Below, piece after piece: positions 1 to 12,560 of a DNA stretch of 64,000 nt (position 1 is the first letter of the stretch; every line of letters begins with the position of its first letter). Below the pieces are notes generated by a model. That model saw only the letters and a program-made list of their open reading frames with translations. It made no database searches and was not told the DNA's origin. Origin of the DNA: Alitta virens (taxonomy: Eukaryota > Annelida > Polychaeta > Phyllodocida > Nereididae); contig OW028585.1 of the NCBI GenBank assembly GCA_932294295.1, positions 1,086,001 through 1,150,000 of the forward strand, written 5' to 3'. Position numbers and translations under genes: made by a program.

Positions 1-2055
1 TGGTTGACAATCTTCATTCTGTTAAGCTGTTATGGCAACGAGCATGTCACCCTTAAACTGGAGTCACTTGCTCCTAAGTGCTGCTTTTGGTGGGAAAAGT
101 TGGCCTCATCCTTAAGAGCAAGGACTGAGTAGTGAGGTAGCCTCAATGGAAGGAAAATGCTTTGTTTTGCAATTTGTAAAGCTTGTTCATTAATTGATTT
201 AATGGGCAATGGGAGACATGTTGGTGCGTAAATAACATGGACAAATTCCTTGCAGTAAGCTAGGCTAACAAATTGATGAGAATGAGCAATATTAATGATG
301 AAATACACGCAAGACAATAATAAAGGCAAGTGTAATGAGGAGTAGACACAAGTCAGACAGTGACTAAAGAAAGGCAATACTAAACATATAAGTGAATTAT
401 ATCTCAAATCTTTTTGTCTTCAATGACAATAAAATATGCTATGTATATAATTACTTTCATATATTTCTTTTTTTATACGCCTTTGTTTTAAATGTTTTTA
501 TACTATATTGTACTATATAACATATTGTTTTTATGGGCCATCTGCAAAACAGCTGTGCTGATGATGCAACCCATGTAAAATATATTGGAATAAATAGATC
601 AATAATATTGAAAACACTGTTCATGTATGGTTTGTAATTTTTGCTGACCAGAAATATGTGTCCTCATTTTTTGAAAACAATTTACAACTCCCTTTACGGC
701 TGACTTTGAAACCTCCTGGAGAGATTTACAGGAAAATATTTATATTATTAAAACCAGAAAGTGCTTCGATCAGTGGAATGTTTCATCAGACAGAAGTAAA
801 TGTTTCTGGATTTATTTATCTGTTAGATATAGCAGCTACACATAATTGATTGACCAGAGAGGATAAAAAATATTTACGACCACGTTTATTGCTTTCTTTT
901 CTTCAAATTTCAAGTATTTACATCAAGTTGGCAGCTGAATTTTAAAGCTGGTTGGATTTGGTAGTTATATCAATATTGATTGGCAATATAACTCTGTATT
1001 TGACAACTCCTTTTGCTATGCAAGTATAAACAGTATTGTAAGGTAATAAAAGTATTTACAACGAAAAAGACAATACATTAAGCTTTGCTGCTTATACACT
1101 TAATTTTCTGCTCGCATGAAGCATGTTACAGTGAACAAAAATAGAAAATGAGCAACTTTATTTTTCAGTTTTTGTTACACTTTACCCATTTAAGTAATAA
1201 ATTAAGTAGTGACATTTAGAATATATACAACTTGTATTCTGATCTATACACCATGTAAATGAAATGCTACTTTCTGATGGATGTAGGCATCATTATTGTT
1301 TAATTATAAACTTGGACAGGCTACTTCCCCACCCGAAAATCCATCGGGGAAAGATGGATTTCTATCAGTACTGTTTTCCATGAAGTCCAGCTGATGGTGA
1401 TAGTGATAATTGGTTCAGTCTTTCATTTAAGCTATTGAATTTAAGACCTTAGCATGGTTAACATGGTCATGCCAGTTCCATCAAATGAAGCATGGTTCTT
1501 CTCCAATGCAGTGAGATTCCATTTTTCATTTTCTACTCTGTCCTAGATGGAAATATCCTAAGCTAATTAGCAAGCACAAGCTATCATTGTTTTGATACGG
1601 TTGGGGTAGCTCATGCAATTGCATGCTGCCCTGCATTGTTCATTATGAATCATTATATGATCCCAGATCTTCACTCAAACTTCGCCTTTCCTGTAGTGAG
1701 GCAACCCACGCTTGCAAGTCAGAAAATTTCACTGTGGTTCAATAACAGATTCATGCGGATGTCTGAGAGGGTTTCAGTATCAGTAATTCCAAAGTTCCTA
1801 ACACCAGTGTGCACTGCAAATTACAACTGTCGAGGATTAGAGATTTGTTAGCCTATAAGAACTGCTAACCTGAGTCTTTTAGAAGTAACACCACCTGATA
1901 ATGATGTTCATTGACTTGACAGACATCTATTTATTGAGATCAGCACTAATACAGTTGGCGTCATTGCATTGATTCCCTATATTTTCCTACTTCTTATTCA
2001 AAAATATTTTACTTCAACCATACACATTTCCCTGGCAGTCAAATTGGCTTAAAAA
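1..2055. other. AT-rich non-coding stretch, nothing recognised
   Basis: Only short open frames occur, none with splice signals, repeats or composition that suggest coding. No transposon ends, tRNA-like boxes or tandem repeats were noticed. It is probably intergenic or intronic. Confidence 0.5.
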
Positions 2056-2059
2056 AGAC

Positions 2060-2670
2060 CAAAATGGTATATTGTTGAGTGATTTTAAACAAAATATATG
2101 ACCATTTTCACCAGTCATTAACTTTTTCGGCTAGTTACTGGCATCCTAGTTCTTATTTTTAGGACCAAATTCAAACACTCATATCTTCAGTCCTACTCAT
2201 TTACCAGGTTGCCAACATAGCTTACGAAGTGCAATCTAATTATTAAGGCGAGTATGTGCCAATATTTCATCTTTTTTAAGGCTTAATTTAAAATGCTCAT
2301 AACTCCAGTACCGCTCATTTCTTAGATTGCCAACATGTCTAGAAAAGATTCCCTGAAATGTGAAGAACAAAATGATATGTAGCTGAGTGATGTCCAACCA
2401 GATATATGACCATTGGAAGCAGTCATCTAACTATTATGGTCGTTTTGTGCCAATTTCCGGCTTATTTTTAGGCCTTAATTTGCCATTATAGCTTAAAATA
2501 ATCCCTGAAATGTGAGGTATATAGCTGAGTAATGACCAGCTAGCAATAGGACCATAACAAGCAGTTATTTGATTCTTAAGGCCATTTGGTGCCAATTTTA
2601 TGTCTGATTTGAAGACCTTAATTCAAACACCCATAACTCTGGTCCCGCATATTTCCCAGATTGCCAACAT
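2060..2670. repeat. Four diverged tandem copies of a ~150-bp unit
   Basis: Landmarks recur in the same order. One is a 'gctgagtgat...ccagatatatgaccatt...cagtcat' block, near 2080, 2385 and 2525. Another is 'gtgccaattt' followed by 'ttattttaggccttaatt'. A third is 'cataactc...ccagattgccaacat', near 2185, 2300 and 2640. Copies are strongly diverged, so the array is old. No reading frame is preserved through it. Confidence 0.6.
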
Positions 2671-2680
2671 CGGACATTCG

Positions 2681-3230
2681 GCGAGCATTTTACAGACGTC
2701 CGGCGAGCGATCTACGACTGCCTCACGTACGTTCGTGGAGAGACTGAAAATTATGTAATTTTAAAATAGATTAAGAGTTTTTTTTAAGCCTTTTTTTCAA
2801 ATTGAAACTTTATTCTTTAATGTTATCACGTCTGTTGAAATGATTAAACAAAACTTCACTTATTGTCTCCATTTTCAATTTGTTATTTTGAACTGACACT
2901 AGGGGCCCAGCTCACCTTCCCCCTGTGACCCACTTCTCCTCACCTGGAGGAGAACTGGGCCACTTTTTTCTGAAACACAATTTTCCAGATATACACCAGA
3001 AATCTTTCCAAATTACACCTGATGATATATAGGTCAATTACCTGTGCCTTGCTCTGACTGATGGCTATTTGGCAATGTAAAATCGGCGTCTGAACAGGGT
3101 GGGAGGCGGGTCGTCGACCTAAAAGCTAAATTTGAAGCGTGTATTTTCCCTGCATATTTCTTATAATTCATAATGACAAATTTTAAAAACGTAATTCTCC
3201 AAAAATGTGTGATATCATTGCAAACATTTA
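2681..3230. other. Non-coding stretch, nothing recognised
   Basis: There is a short C-rich patch near 2905-2960. The 78-residue minus-strand open frame at 3034-3270 has no supporting signal. Confidence 0.4.
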
Positions 3231-3985
3231 TAAGAGTACCAGGGTTTAGGAAATGTAGCAAACAACACAATTTTCACAAATCTATGCATATTTTCCATAA
3301 TTATAGAATTGTGAAATGTATGTCAACATGAAGTTTCAAAAGTGTGGAATTGCTTTAATTAAGACATCTTTAAAGCAAAATAAGATGTATGTATATATGT
3401 ATACAGGTTTGAGAAAATTTAATTTTTAAAATATTTATCACTCATTAACATAATTCTATATCATTTATGGCCATAAAAACAACAAAAGGCAAAAATACAC
3501 TATTTTAGACATAATATAAGAGGTAAAGCTGCATTCACCTGAAAAGTGCCGATAATATACAATGAAAGTTTTCCAGTATAACCACTATATGACTAGCAGG
3601 GTGTGTCTGAACAAAACAAAAGATCCATGTGATTGCATAATGTTACAGCTGTAGATATATCTATATACCAGTATAATAATTTGATTGTCTGTATCTTTTT
3701 ATTGATATCATTAAATATTCACCTGAAAAAACTTGTGTGATGAATGCATGTGTCTTTTATGTCATGGGCAGAATTATAATGGGGGGGGGGGGGGCATATT
3801 TGCTAGCATGCATGGTCGAGTACCAGGGGTTATGAAATGTAGCAAACAACAAAAGTTCAGCAATTTTTGCATAATTTCCACAATTATAAAAGAAAGGGAA
3901 ATATATGATAAAATGAAGCTTTGAAATGGAAAGTATTACTATATAGACATTTTAAAAGACAAATAATATGTGTTTAGGTACACTA
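3231..3985. repeat. Two diverged direct copies (3231-3430 and 3815-3985)
   Basis: Both begin with 'gagtaccagggg(t/tt)ta(g/t)gaaatgtagcaaacaacaa' and continue with related sequence: a 'gcataatttccacaattata' block, 'aaatgaagtttcaaaa', then 'agacattttaaa'. The intervening ~385 bp includes a run of 14 G at 3781-3794. This is an old dispersed repeat or tandem duplication. Confidence 0.55.
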
Positions 3986-5089
3986 GTAGGTGAGACCCAG
4001 TTAATACAGGTTTGCCCTCATTACCATTTTAGACATATAAAAACAAAGCATGTACACTGTAGGTGCAATAGTGTAGGAGTACTGCTTAGGAAAAGCAAAA
4101 TAATTTGTAAAAATGTTTGCCCAAATCCTTAAAACAAACTTAAGACATGTCAATGAAATTCAAAAGGCACAACTTGGCCATAAAAAATAAGATACAGTGT
4201 GACAAACCCACCTGCACACACACTGCACTATACTTTTTAATGAAGTATATATGCAGAAAGTCAACAGTGTCAAGCATTGAACAGCTTGGCAATGTTATTA
4301 CAAGATCTACAAATAAAGAAATCAATCAAGTTCAATACATCTGCAGTCTACAATTGGACTACATTTCTAAGCAGGTACTTCAAAACTCTGCCTGGGACAA
4401 AAGCTAAAATATGGCAAAAAAATTGGGGGGTCAGCCTGCTAATTTTCAAATTATTGGATGTTTATATTTTTGTGCTTTTCCCCACTTATTCCGACTCATA
4501 TCCAGCCTAATAATTTAATTGCAATACTATAACTATTAATGAAGGTGATGTTATTGCATGCAGTGAACTTTCAAGAACATTTGAGACTGTTTTTCATTAG
4601 AAACTCAAAAGAGAACAATTATGTTCAGGGGATCCGAAGAAAAAGCAAGTCAATTCAAAAAGTCTAATTTTTTTTCAGGAGCTTTTTCACAAATCTTGCG
4701 ATTAAAAAATGTCCAGCCATATAAATTTAATATAATATTGTACCCGACTGTAACTTATTATAATAATCTATATGAGACAATAAAAAAGGGAGGTCACAGC
4801 ACTTGTTTTCTAGAAAAAACTGACCTTTTTATGATGTCCCCCAATTTGTCCGAAATAATACTCCGAGCATCATTTGCTCATAAAAGATATTGACCAGCAA
4901 AGCCATGTACTTAAAGTAGAGCATCTGGGCTATCATTTGGTATATTTGGAATAATTTTAGCATCAGATCTAAATTAGTGCTGTCCCTTTTTAGTTCTATG
5001 TGTTTACTCTCATATATGGAAGCCTTTTAGTGCCACACACTTTTCTTTTTAATTTTTTTTGCGTTTTTTGCCACATTATTTTTTTCTTT
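3986..5089. other. Non-coding stretch, nothing recognised
   Basis: Several overlapping 61-90 residue open frames lie here on both strands (4140-4893). They mutually overlap, lack splice sites and have AT-driven composition. No repeat structure was seen. Confidence 0.4.
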
Positions 5090-5246
5090 TTGCTCAATTG
5101 GTTCAAGAAGGAGTTAGATAATATTGCGTTTATTCGCCAATATTTGCATTTATTCGCAAATAGTTTTTTTCTGAATTTTGCTCAATTGGTTTTAGAAGGA
5201 CTTTAATAATATTGCGTTTATTCGCAAATATCTGCGAATAAACGCA
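5090..5246. repeat. ~95-bp tandem duplication ending in a perfect 14-bp hairpin
   Basis: The unit 'gctcaattggtt...aagga...aataatattgcgtttattcgc' occurs twice, starting near 5092 and 5180. The second copy ends in the perfect inverted repeat TGCGTTTATTCGCA / TGCGAATAAACGCA at 5213-5246 with a 6-base loop. Confidence 0.65.
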
Positions 5247-5279
5247 GAAAGATTCAACTATTATGTGAAATAAAAAAAA

Positions 5280-5720
5280 TAAAGTAAATTAAAATAATGT
5301 AATGAAAAACACAAACTCAAAAAAATTATGTTGGATAAAACAAAATGAAAAAATTCTTTGTGGCAAAAAACACAAATGACGAAATCTCATGTAGCAAAGA
5401 ACAAGTGAAATCCATAATGTAGCAAAAATCACAAATGAAAAAGAAATTGTGTGGAAAAAATGCAAATGAATTTTTTTTTTGCAAAAATGCACATTGGGAG
5501 AAAAAACGAATGTAGCCAAAAACACATATGAAAAAAATATCATGTAGCTGATGTAGGTATGTAGCAAAGAATGCATGCTGAAAAAAGTTATGTGGGAAAA
5601 AACACAAATGAAAAAATTATGATGTACCAAAAATGCAAATGAAAAACAATCGTATAAAAAAAAAGAAAAAAAAAAGATATAGCTAAAACACAATTTAAAA
5701 AAAAAAGTATCAAAAAACGC
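5280..5720. repeat. Degenerate A-rich tandem array (~35-40 bp unit)
   Basis: The pattern 'gcaaaaaacacaaatgaaaaaatt(a)tgt(g)' recurs about 11 times with many substitutions. The 134- and 93-residue minus-strand open frames here are translations of this array (HNFFF-type repeats), not genes. Confidence 0.7.
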
Positions 5721-6447
5721 AAGTTAAAAAATTATGCAGTAAAATGTAACTGTTAAAAATTGGCTTCCGTAGTCTCCAGTGAAATTAAGAATATTAACTT
5801 CAGCTGGTAGCCCATGTTTGAGACTCAGTTGTGTTAAAAATATTGCACATATAATTATGAAATTTCAGAAAATTTAGAAAATGTCATGACAAACACAATG
5901 CCAGATTTTAGTAATTGTTGGTGAATGAGCAACCGAGATAAAAAAACCAAATATGGAGGTTGTTTTAACGTCGGAAACCGGCTTTTTAAAACGCCGATTT
6001 TAACGTTGATTTTTAACAAAAAGTAATTATTGTAGCAGCTCACACCTATAGTAGAATATAAAACAGTTACCTAATGATCACATATCCAAATATCGTAAGT
6101 TTTGAACAATGTATAGCGAAGATATGCCACAAAACGTAATGCATAGTTTTACAAGTGCCTGTGTTGCTCCTCATTACGTCTGCAGTGGTTATATGCCCGA
6201 AAACATTAATTTTTATAATACCACATATGACCACTTAATATTGAAATATCTGGAAAATGTTTTCATTTCCATAAACTACACATGTTAGACATGTAGTTTC
6301 TTGCCATCAAAAATTATTTTTTGAAAAATCCACCCATTAGCCCCCTTTTTACACGGTGCGTCACATTATTATATTGTATTATTAAGTAATACAATATTTG
6401 GATTGGTATTAAATGTCTGGCATGACAAATATGATCTTCATGCCATA

Positions 6448-6536
6448 TGATACAAGAGTACCATCTAATACAAGGGTACCATCTAATACAAGGGTACCAT
6501 CTAATACAAGGGTACCATATAATACAGGGTAACTTC
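6448..6536. repeat. 18-bp minisatellite, about 5 copies
   Basis: The unit 'aatacaagggtaccatct' is repeated head to tail with few changes. The 76-residue minus-strand open frame with WYPCIR repeats is a translation of it. Confidence 0.8.
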
Positions 6537-6935
6537 AAATACAATCACGTTACTAAATATGCAATATGTATTGGCAAATAAACCCCACACGGTCAATACA
6601 CCACCCTCGGAATTTTTAATAACATAAACATCCTGAAAATGCTATAACAAGTTGCATGAGACACTTATGAATGCCAATCATGTAAATAATGATAAATATA
6701 GAAACAGCATAAAAATGCCCCTGAACTTGATATGCAGGTTGCAAGAGTTATCAAAATGATCTAATGTTATTGCTGAGTGACACCCCTCCTGTCGACTCCT
6801 TCTTTATTTATGCTAATATAGGGTTTCTGCCAGTGGGGTATGAAGTTGTGGAATAGATATAGAGATGTCTACATGAGTTGAGAAGATTATATGCAGTTGA
6901 CCTCACCATTGAGACAACCCTAATACAAATTAGCT

Positions 6936-7536
6936 GGTGGTCTTAAAAGTGAGGTGTTCTTAATAGTGAGGTGGTTTTAATAGTGAGGTGGTTTTAATAG
7001 TCAGGTGGTCTTAAATGTGAGTTTGTCTTAATAGTGAGGTGGTCTTGAAAGTGAGATGTAATCTTAATGGTGAGGTGTTCTTAATAGTGATGTGGTCCTA
7101 ATAGTGAGATGGTCCTAATAGTGAGGTGGTCTAATAATGAGGTGGTCTTAATATTGAGGTGGCCTTAATAGTGAGGTGGTCTTAATAGTGAGGTGGTCTT
7201 AATAGTGAGTTGGTCTTAATAGTGAAGTGGTCTTAATAGTGAGTTGGTCTTAATAGTGATGTGGTCTTAATAGTGAGGTGTTCTTAATGGATTGGTCTTA
7301 ATAGGGAGGTGGTCTTAATAGTGAGGCAGTCTTAATAGAGAGGTGGTCTTAATAGTGAGGCGGTCTTAATAGTGAGGCGGTCTTAATAGTGAGGTGGTCT
7401 TAATCGTCTTAATAGTGAGGTTGTCCTTACAGTGATGTGGTCTTAATGGTGAGGTGGTCCTAATAGTGAGGTGGTCCTAATAGTGAGGTGGTCCTAATAG
7501 TGAGGTGGTCCTAATAGTAAGGCAGTCTTAACTGTG
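6936..7536. repeat. 17-bp minisatellite, about 35 copies
   Basis: The unit 'cttaatagtgaggtggt' is repeated with point changes (gtcct, gaggc, agtaag) for about 600 bp. The same unit forms a second array at 53616-53896. It encodes nothing plausible in any frame. Confidence 0.9.
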
Positions 7537-7810
7537 GTGAATTAATGTGTTCATTAAAAATTCAAGATTCTGTAACCTCACTTACAAGGCCACTTTGTAT
7601 TTATACTATATGTTATAGAGGTTAGATTTGAACCCACAACCTCAACAGTCAGCTAGTAAACATTAACACCCATACCATGGAATTTAATTAACCTCACAGG
7701 TATTACTTATCACTGGAGTTATTGAGTCAAGACAGCGTTGTGAAAACTAGTTGCAAAAAGTGTGAAAAACAAGTTGAGCGGAAGGTGGCGCTTGATACGT
7801 GACATTGAAG

Positions 7811-7822
7811 CCACCAGGGGGC
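7811..7822 (+). promoter_or_regulatory. CTCF-like core motif
   Basis: CCACCAGGGGGC matches the bilaterian CTCF core at 12 of 12 positions. The following bases (CG) match less well. Binding is inferred from the motif only. Confidence 0.3.
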
Positions 7823-8204
7823 CGGCTGACAACGCCATCTGGTGTTAATCTCTGCTTGATGTATTTGTGCAGGAAAAATTCACCATCCAGACAACTCTAG
7901 GGTGCTAATATAATGAAATATTGACTGAAATGATGTTTTACTGATTAGGTGATCGTAATAGTGAAGTGACCTTAGTTGAGGGGTTTCAAGTAGCCTAGGC
8001 TAGAAGTCCAGGGCTAGTTCTTGTACAAGAAGTTATGGGCTAAATCTGCTAGCATTTGTGTGAATGAGTAATTGCTTGGAGCTGCTGGTATTTGAAGAAC
8101 TTGAGAGGGTCATAAGAGAATTATGGGAAGCTATGTGAAGAGATATTTCAGTCAAGTTAATTTGTCTTGACCGGGTATTTACTCCAAAGCTCATGGTCTA
8201 ACGT

Positions 8205-8365
8205 TTGTTGCCAGCCAGAGGCAGACGTAATGATAGGACGATAATATTTGCTATATAGTCCCCATATGTGGAGTTTCTTTCTAGCCTTGCCACGGACACA
8301 ATTTGAGAGGGAGACTTCACTTATGTGGTTGTCCAATAAGGGATTCGAACCCTAAACCTGAGCTA
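8205..8365 (-). repeat. SINE-like element, partial
   Basis: Reading the minus strand there is a tRNA-type B-box-like 'gggttcgaatccc' (8343-8355). Closer to 8205 lies the family tail, seen on the plus strand as 'agaggcagacgtaatgat'. It is diverged from better copies at 14.9, 18.5 and 40.6 kb. Confidence 0.45.
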
Positions 8366-8805
8366 CTACTCTGAGGCAGCTCTAGAACCTCACCCAGAAC
8401 AGTAACCTCATAGTTACATGTACTTCTCCTGTCTCTGGTCCGATTTACAGAGCTGACGATCTAATATAGAGATTTCTGTCATGTGTCTTTTAAGACATTT
8501 TAACTATCCATTGTACTGCTCAGTCCTCTCAATTTCCCTGTGTTGTTAAAGTTCCTGTCTCTAGATTTAGCATAGCCAAATAATTCATGATATTTTTTGC
8601 CATTACATGCTTATTTGTGCACAGGAATTTAACTTTAAGATACAATGAATAATATAAATATTAGTTTATCATGCCATCAAAAATTCAATATGTAAACAAA
8701 CCCAGTGATGATGTCACAATACTGAACAATGGGTGATGATATTGCTTCAGAATTTTCTTGATTTATAACTATACATATATTTTTTTTAATCATTGGCCAC
8801 ATCTG

Positions 8806-8819
8806 GTTGCCATAGTAAC
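8806..8819. promoter_or_regulatory. RFX-type X-box palindrome
   Basis: GTTGCCATAGTAAC fits GTNRCC-N2-RGYAAC exactly. It lies about 0.9 kb upstream of the 57-nt exon. One of eight such sites in the window. Confidence 0.4.
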
Positions 8820-9300
8820 TTGATGTTGTTTCCATTCTTCCAGAGCGTTGCCATGGAAATTAGCAGACCTGAAAAATTCCAATATCATGAAAACAGATGT
8901 TAGACATGATTGATAGCTTTTCTAAAATGAAAGATATTTTCTAGTCTAGGTTTTCAGTGGGTCTCCTGTCTGTCTAGCTGTCACGTTGTCATATCTGTCT
9001 ATCTGTTCATGACATATATACTCATTATCTTGTAATATTGTAGAGAACAGTCCTTGTACCACAAGAAACCTCTTGCTTCAAGATTTATACAGCCCAAGGA
9101 ATATGCATGATGTGACAAGGATAGATAGATAGATATTTTATTTTCGATATACATAAAAAAGAATTGTGATTTATAAAGAGTATAAGTTATTCAGCTATGA
9201 TATTGTATGGCCTTTCTGATTGGGCGACATTAGACAGTCTATACGTTTCTCAAAGACACTTTTAATATCTTAAAAATTGTTCTACCATTTGTAACTGCTG

Positions 9301-9347
9301 AACACCAGAGGGCGTAATGCATCCTAGCTGTAAGCGCCACCTACTGG
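9301..9347. promoter_or_regulatory. Pair of opposed CTCF-like motifs
   Basis: ACACCAGAGGGCGT (9302-9315, +) matches the 14-base CTCF core except at its ends. GCGCCACCTACTGG (9334-9347) is the reverse complement of CCAGTAGGTGGCGC, a full match to CCASYAGRKGGCRS. The pair lies ~370 bp upstream of the 57-nt exon. Function is inferred. Confidence 0.35.
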
Positions 9348-9718
9348 ATAAGGCTGCATTCCAAACAGAAGTCTGTGGTTCCAAGCACAACTTTTTTCAT
9401 TTATGGGACAGAGTTTCTGATATCAGTTTAATGAACATCCATATTGTGTAGCCTGTAACAATATTATTATGGGCTATAAAGACATAGCAGCTGTTCTAAG
9501 ATATGTAAAAAGTATTTGAACCGTTCGACATTATCAATATTTGAAATTTTGAAATTAACAATATTTTCATTGAATTAATTGTAAGTCTCCTCAGCATATA
9601 ATACATCTCAAAGTGTCAAAGGAACCCGGTGTATTTTATGAACCGGCTTCTGATTGGATATCTGCTTCACAAGGGAAATTAGCCTTTTGATATTAAATTT
9701 GAATTTTGTTATTTGCAG

Positions 9719-9775
9719 TTCAGTGAGGAAGTGTTGTTGGAATTTGAAGAACAATCAAAGTCAACAACATTTGAG
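9719..9775 (+). CDS. 57-nt internal coding exon, phase 0/0, gene unknown
   Basis: A T-rich tract and 'ttatttgcag' precede base 9719, and 'GAG|gtatgt' follows base 9775, so both splice sites fit consensus. The exon is exactly 19 codons and reads FSEEVLLEFEEQSKSTTFE in frame 0. A second frame is also open (SVRKCC...) and the third has a stop. With a phase-0 donor it can splice in frame to the same acceptors as the donors at 11592, 35278 and 46185. The peptide is acidic and probably helical; I do not recognise its family. It is most likely an upstream exon of the same + strand gene, but it could belong to a different gene. No adjacent exons were found in the preceding 9.7 kb. Confidence 0.5.
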
Positions 9776-10261
9776 GTATGTCAATTTTATTTATTTATAT
9801 TTTCCTGCTATTTTTATTAAATATGAATGAATTATATCGACATGTAGAGGTCACAAAAAAACCTGTTTATATTCCAGTACATGTATTACTCATAATAACT
9901 GGTGAATGAGTATGAAGGGTTCTTTCAAAATTGAGAAATTATCCTTATTGTAACAGTATTATTCTACGTTACATTTTCATTGCATTTTAAATTAGTCTTC
10001 ATGCTGATTTTTTTTATCTATGAACTATGAAGATTACAAAATATGTAGTGTTTGAATTTACACCATTGGTTAATATATTATAATCAAAGATAATCATTGG
10101 AGAAGTTTATGAATAGATGTGTTAAAATTTATCATATTAACTTATCATAGAAGACATTAAATATGAAAAAATGAAATATGAAAAAATAGATATATCTAGA
10201 GAGAGCCTGAGTTTTCAAGAAAATGTGAATATACAAAAATTGTCATTTATGATAAACTTAG

Positions 10262-10364
10262 TACATATTTTCACTATATATAGAGAGATAAATAGAAAGG
10301 TCAATAGATAGATAGATAGATAGATAAATAGAAAGGTCAATAGATAGATAGATAGATAGATAGA
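10262..10364. repeat. (GATA)n microsatellite with an internal duplication
   Basis: Runs of 'gata' are interrupted by 'aaatagaaaggtcaat', which occurs twice about 48 bp apart. A shorter (GATA)n run is at 9119-9138. Confidence 0.8.
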
Positions 10365-11450
10365 GCTCTGGATAATTGGTGTCTAAAAAATAAATACACG
10401 AATACTTTTTAGTTAGATAGACTTAATTTTGAAGTAATACATTATCTGGGGTACCCGTTGGCTGGTCCATTGATATACCACACCTGACTAGGTGAGACAT
10501 ACCCTACCTGCCCCCCTATTCTTGTAGTGAATGGACTCTCCCAGGAGGCTGGTTGCATGTGATGAACCAGGTGAAATACACACAACTCACTATCACGATT
10601 TCATAACACTCCTAACTGATGCTAGACAATCAGCTATAATATCTCTGGAATAGGCTTGAGATTTATTATCTTGATTTTCTCACTAATTAGACACTTCTGA
10701 GTATGCATAACATTAGCTAAACCACGTGGAAACATTGGATAACTTCCAAAGTTTTTGCACCAGCTTTTTATCAACATTGGATATGATGGGAGTTTTTGTT
10801 ACCTGCGAGTTTTTAAAAGTCTACCTGCAACTGCATTGCAATCAATTACTGAAGCAATTGCATTTGAATTATTATTGATAATTTACTGATTATTGCAATT
10901 GCTTGATATTGCTAATATTACAGTTTCTTTTGACGAATGACATTATAAATTTCATGTATTGATATGAACATTTGCAAAGTTTTATGGAAATGATACACTG
11001 CTGTGTAAAGTGCATTGCACAGACTTAGATGCATTTCACTGCATTTATCTTAATTACTTTTTACATAAAATGGATGCACTGGAGTACAATGTCATTTTAA
11101 CAGTGCACTATGATTAATTGAGCAGTGAACCTCATACCACAATGCAATATTTCAGTAATGCTAAACACATGTAATAACTGCAGTGTTTAGCTGCTCTGAT
11201 AATTAGCAGAACTCTCCAGTCATTCGGGTTATTTTCATACTGCCCCACGTGCCGTCTTTTCTCCGCTCATAGACAGGAGAGTTCCTCTCTCTTAGCAACA
11301 GGTCTTATCTTTCTATGGATGAAAAATTGCCTTGATTATTGGTTACAAATCGACTTTTAATCTTTACCAATTATCACATTAAGCAACATTGCATCAGATT
11401 TCAATTGTGGCATTGACTGTCATAAACTGCAAACTATGACAAAATGACTG

Positions 11451-11464
11451 GTCGCCATAGCAAC
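11451..11464. promoter_or_regulatory. RFX-type X-box upstream of candidate first exon
   Basis: GTCGCCATAGCAAC fits GTNRCC-N2-RGYAAC exactly. It lies 61 bp upstream of the ATG at 11526, the usual position for a promoter-proximal X-box. RFX control is inferred. Confidence 0.45.
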
Positions 11465-11525
11465 GACTTGATACATTGAAAAGAGGCTGAATACTTTTAA
11501 AACAATAAAGGACGATGAAAGAACA

Positions 11526-11591
11526 ATGAAAACAAAGGAAGATAAAAGCCGATTGGAAGTTTTAGATATATTGATTGAGCATCTTTTGCAA
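11526..11591 (+). CDS. 22-codon candidate alternative first coding exon
   Basis: ATG at 11526 opens a frame of 22 codons (MKTKED...IEHLLQ) that ends exactly at CAA|gtaagt, a perfect splice donor, in phase 0. An out-of-frame ATG lies 11 bases upstream (11515). The peptide starts charged and becomes an amphipathic leucine-rich helix (LEVLDILIEHLL). A perfect X-box sits about 60 bp upstream, which supports a local promoter. If real it is a short alternative N-terminus for the same gene as the giant exons, since all share a phase-0 donor. No transcript evidence is available, and a 66-base open frame ending at a donor could arise by chance. Confidence 0.4.
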
Positions 11592-11934
11592 GTAAGTCAA
11601 TTTTTTACTGGACTGCTAATTTTTTAATATATTTTTTAGATAAGAAGTGCTCATATGAGACATAAATAATAACTGCATATTGTATTTGGAAATCATTCAA
11701 TTTAATGTGTCATTATTAGTTGTCAATGTGTGTGAAAAAGGACTATCTGCAAATATCTTAAATTGAAATTTGCAGCTGCAGAACTTTATTGCTGTGTGTG
11801 AAGTTATTTTAGTGCTGTCTCTGTTAGTACAGTGCATTTAAATCATTTCTTGAGTTCACTTTTTGTTTGCTACTTAGTGTTTGTAGATTGGCAAACATGC
11901 TGACATTTCAACAGTTCCTGCTGACTTTCAATTA

Positions 11935-12560
11935 TAAGAATAACCAAGGTGATAACCCCACAAATGAAGTTGAAAATATGTTGTAAACCCACAAATGATC
12001 ATGACATTTAAGAATCTTAGTAAACCAATATGAAATGTGTGATAAACCCACATATGAGCTTTGATATTGTGAGGAACCCACATGTGAAATTTAAGTTGTT
12101 GTAACCCACATTATGAGCTTAGAAGTGTTGTAAACCAAATGAGTGCCAAATCCACATATGAGCTTTCAGGCATATAGCTAACCCGCTTACAAGCTTCAAA
12201 GTGTAGGTAACCCACAAATGGGCTTTCAAAGTGAAAAACATATGAGGTTCTGAACCACTAGAGGTACTGTAGTAATCCCACTTATTAGTCTCTCGATTAT
12301 GTGGGTTAACAGTGCAGTGTGATAGACCCACATATGAGGTAAATTCATTTGACAAATTTGTTTTAAAGGTTTGTTGAATGCCCATACATGAGGTCTTACA
12401 TTTTTTTGCCAAGTGACCCCACACGTGAGTTCTTCGAGTATGTGTTAAACCACAATTGATGTGAAAAGTATGTGGTAAACCCACAATATGCAGTTTTAAG
12501 AAGTTCTAGAGAGTGTTATGAACCCACATATTGACATACATGAGATTTCGAGAGTGGTGT
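11935..12560. repeat. Degenerate tandem array (~50-bp unit)
   Basis: The core 'gtaaacccacatatgagctt' recurs roughly 13 times with substitutions and indels. The 121-residue minus-strand open frame at 12119-12484 is a translation of the array. Confidence 0.75.

Noticed and set aside
5289..5693. 134-codon minus-strand frame
   Set aside because: Produced by the A-rich tandem array read on the complementary strand.
6936..7536. CRISPR-like regular repeat array
   Set aside because: Units are contiguous 17-bp tandem copies without unique spacers, in a eukaryotic setting.
12119..12484. 121-codon minus-strand frame
   Set aside because: It falls within a degenerate tandem repeat and has no splice or initiation support.
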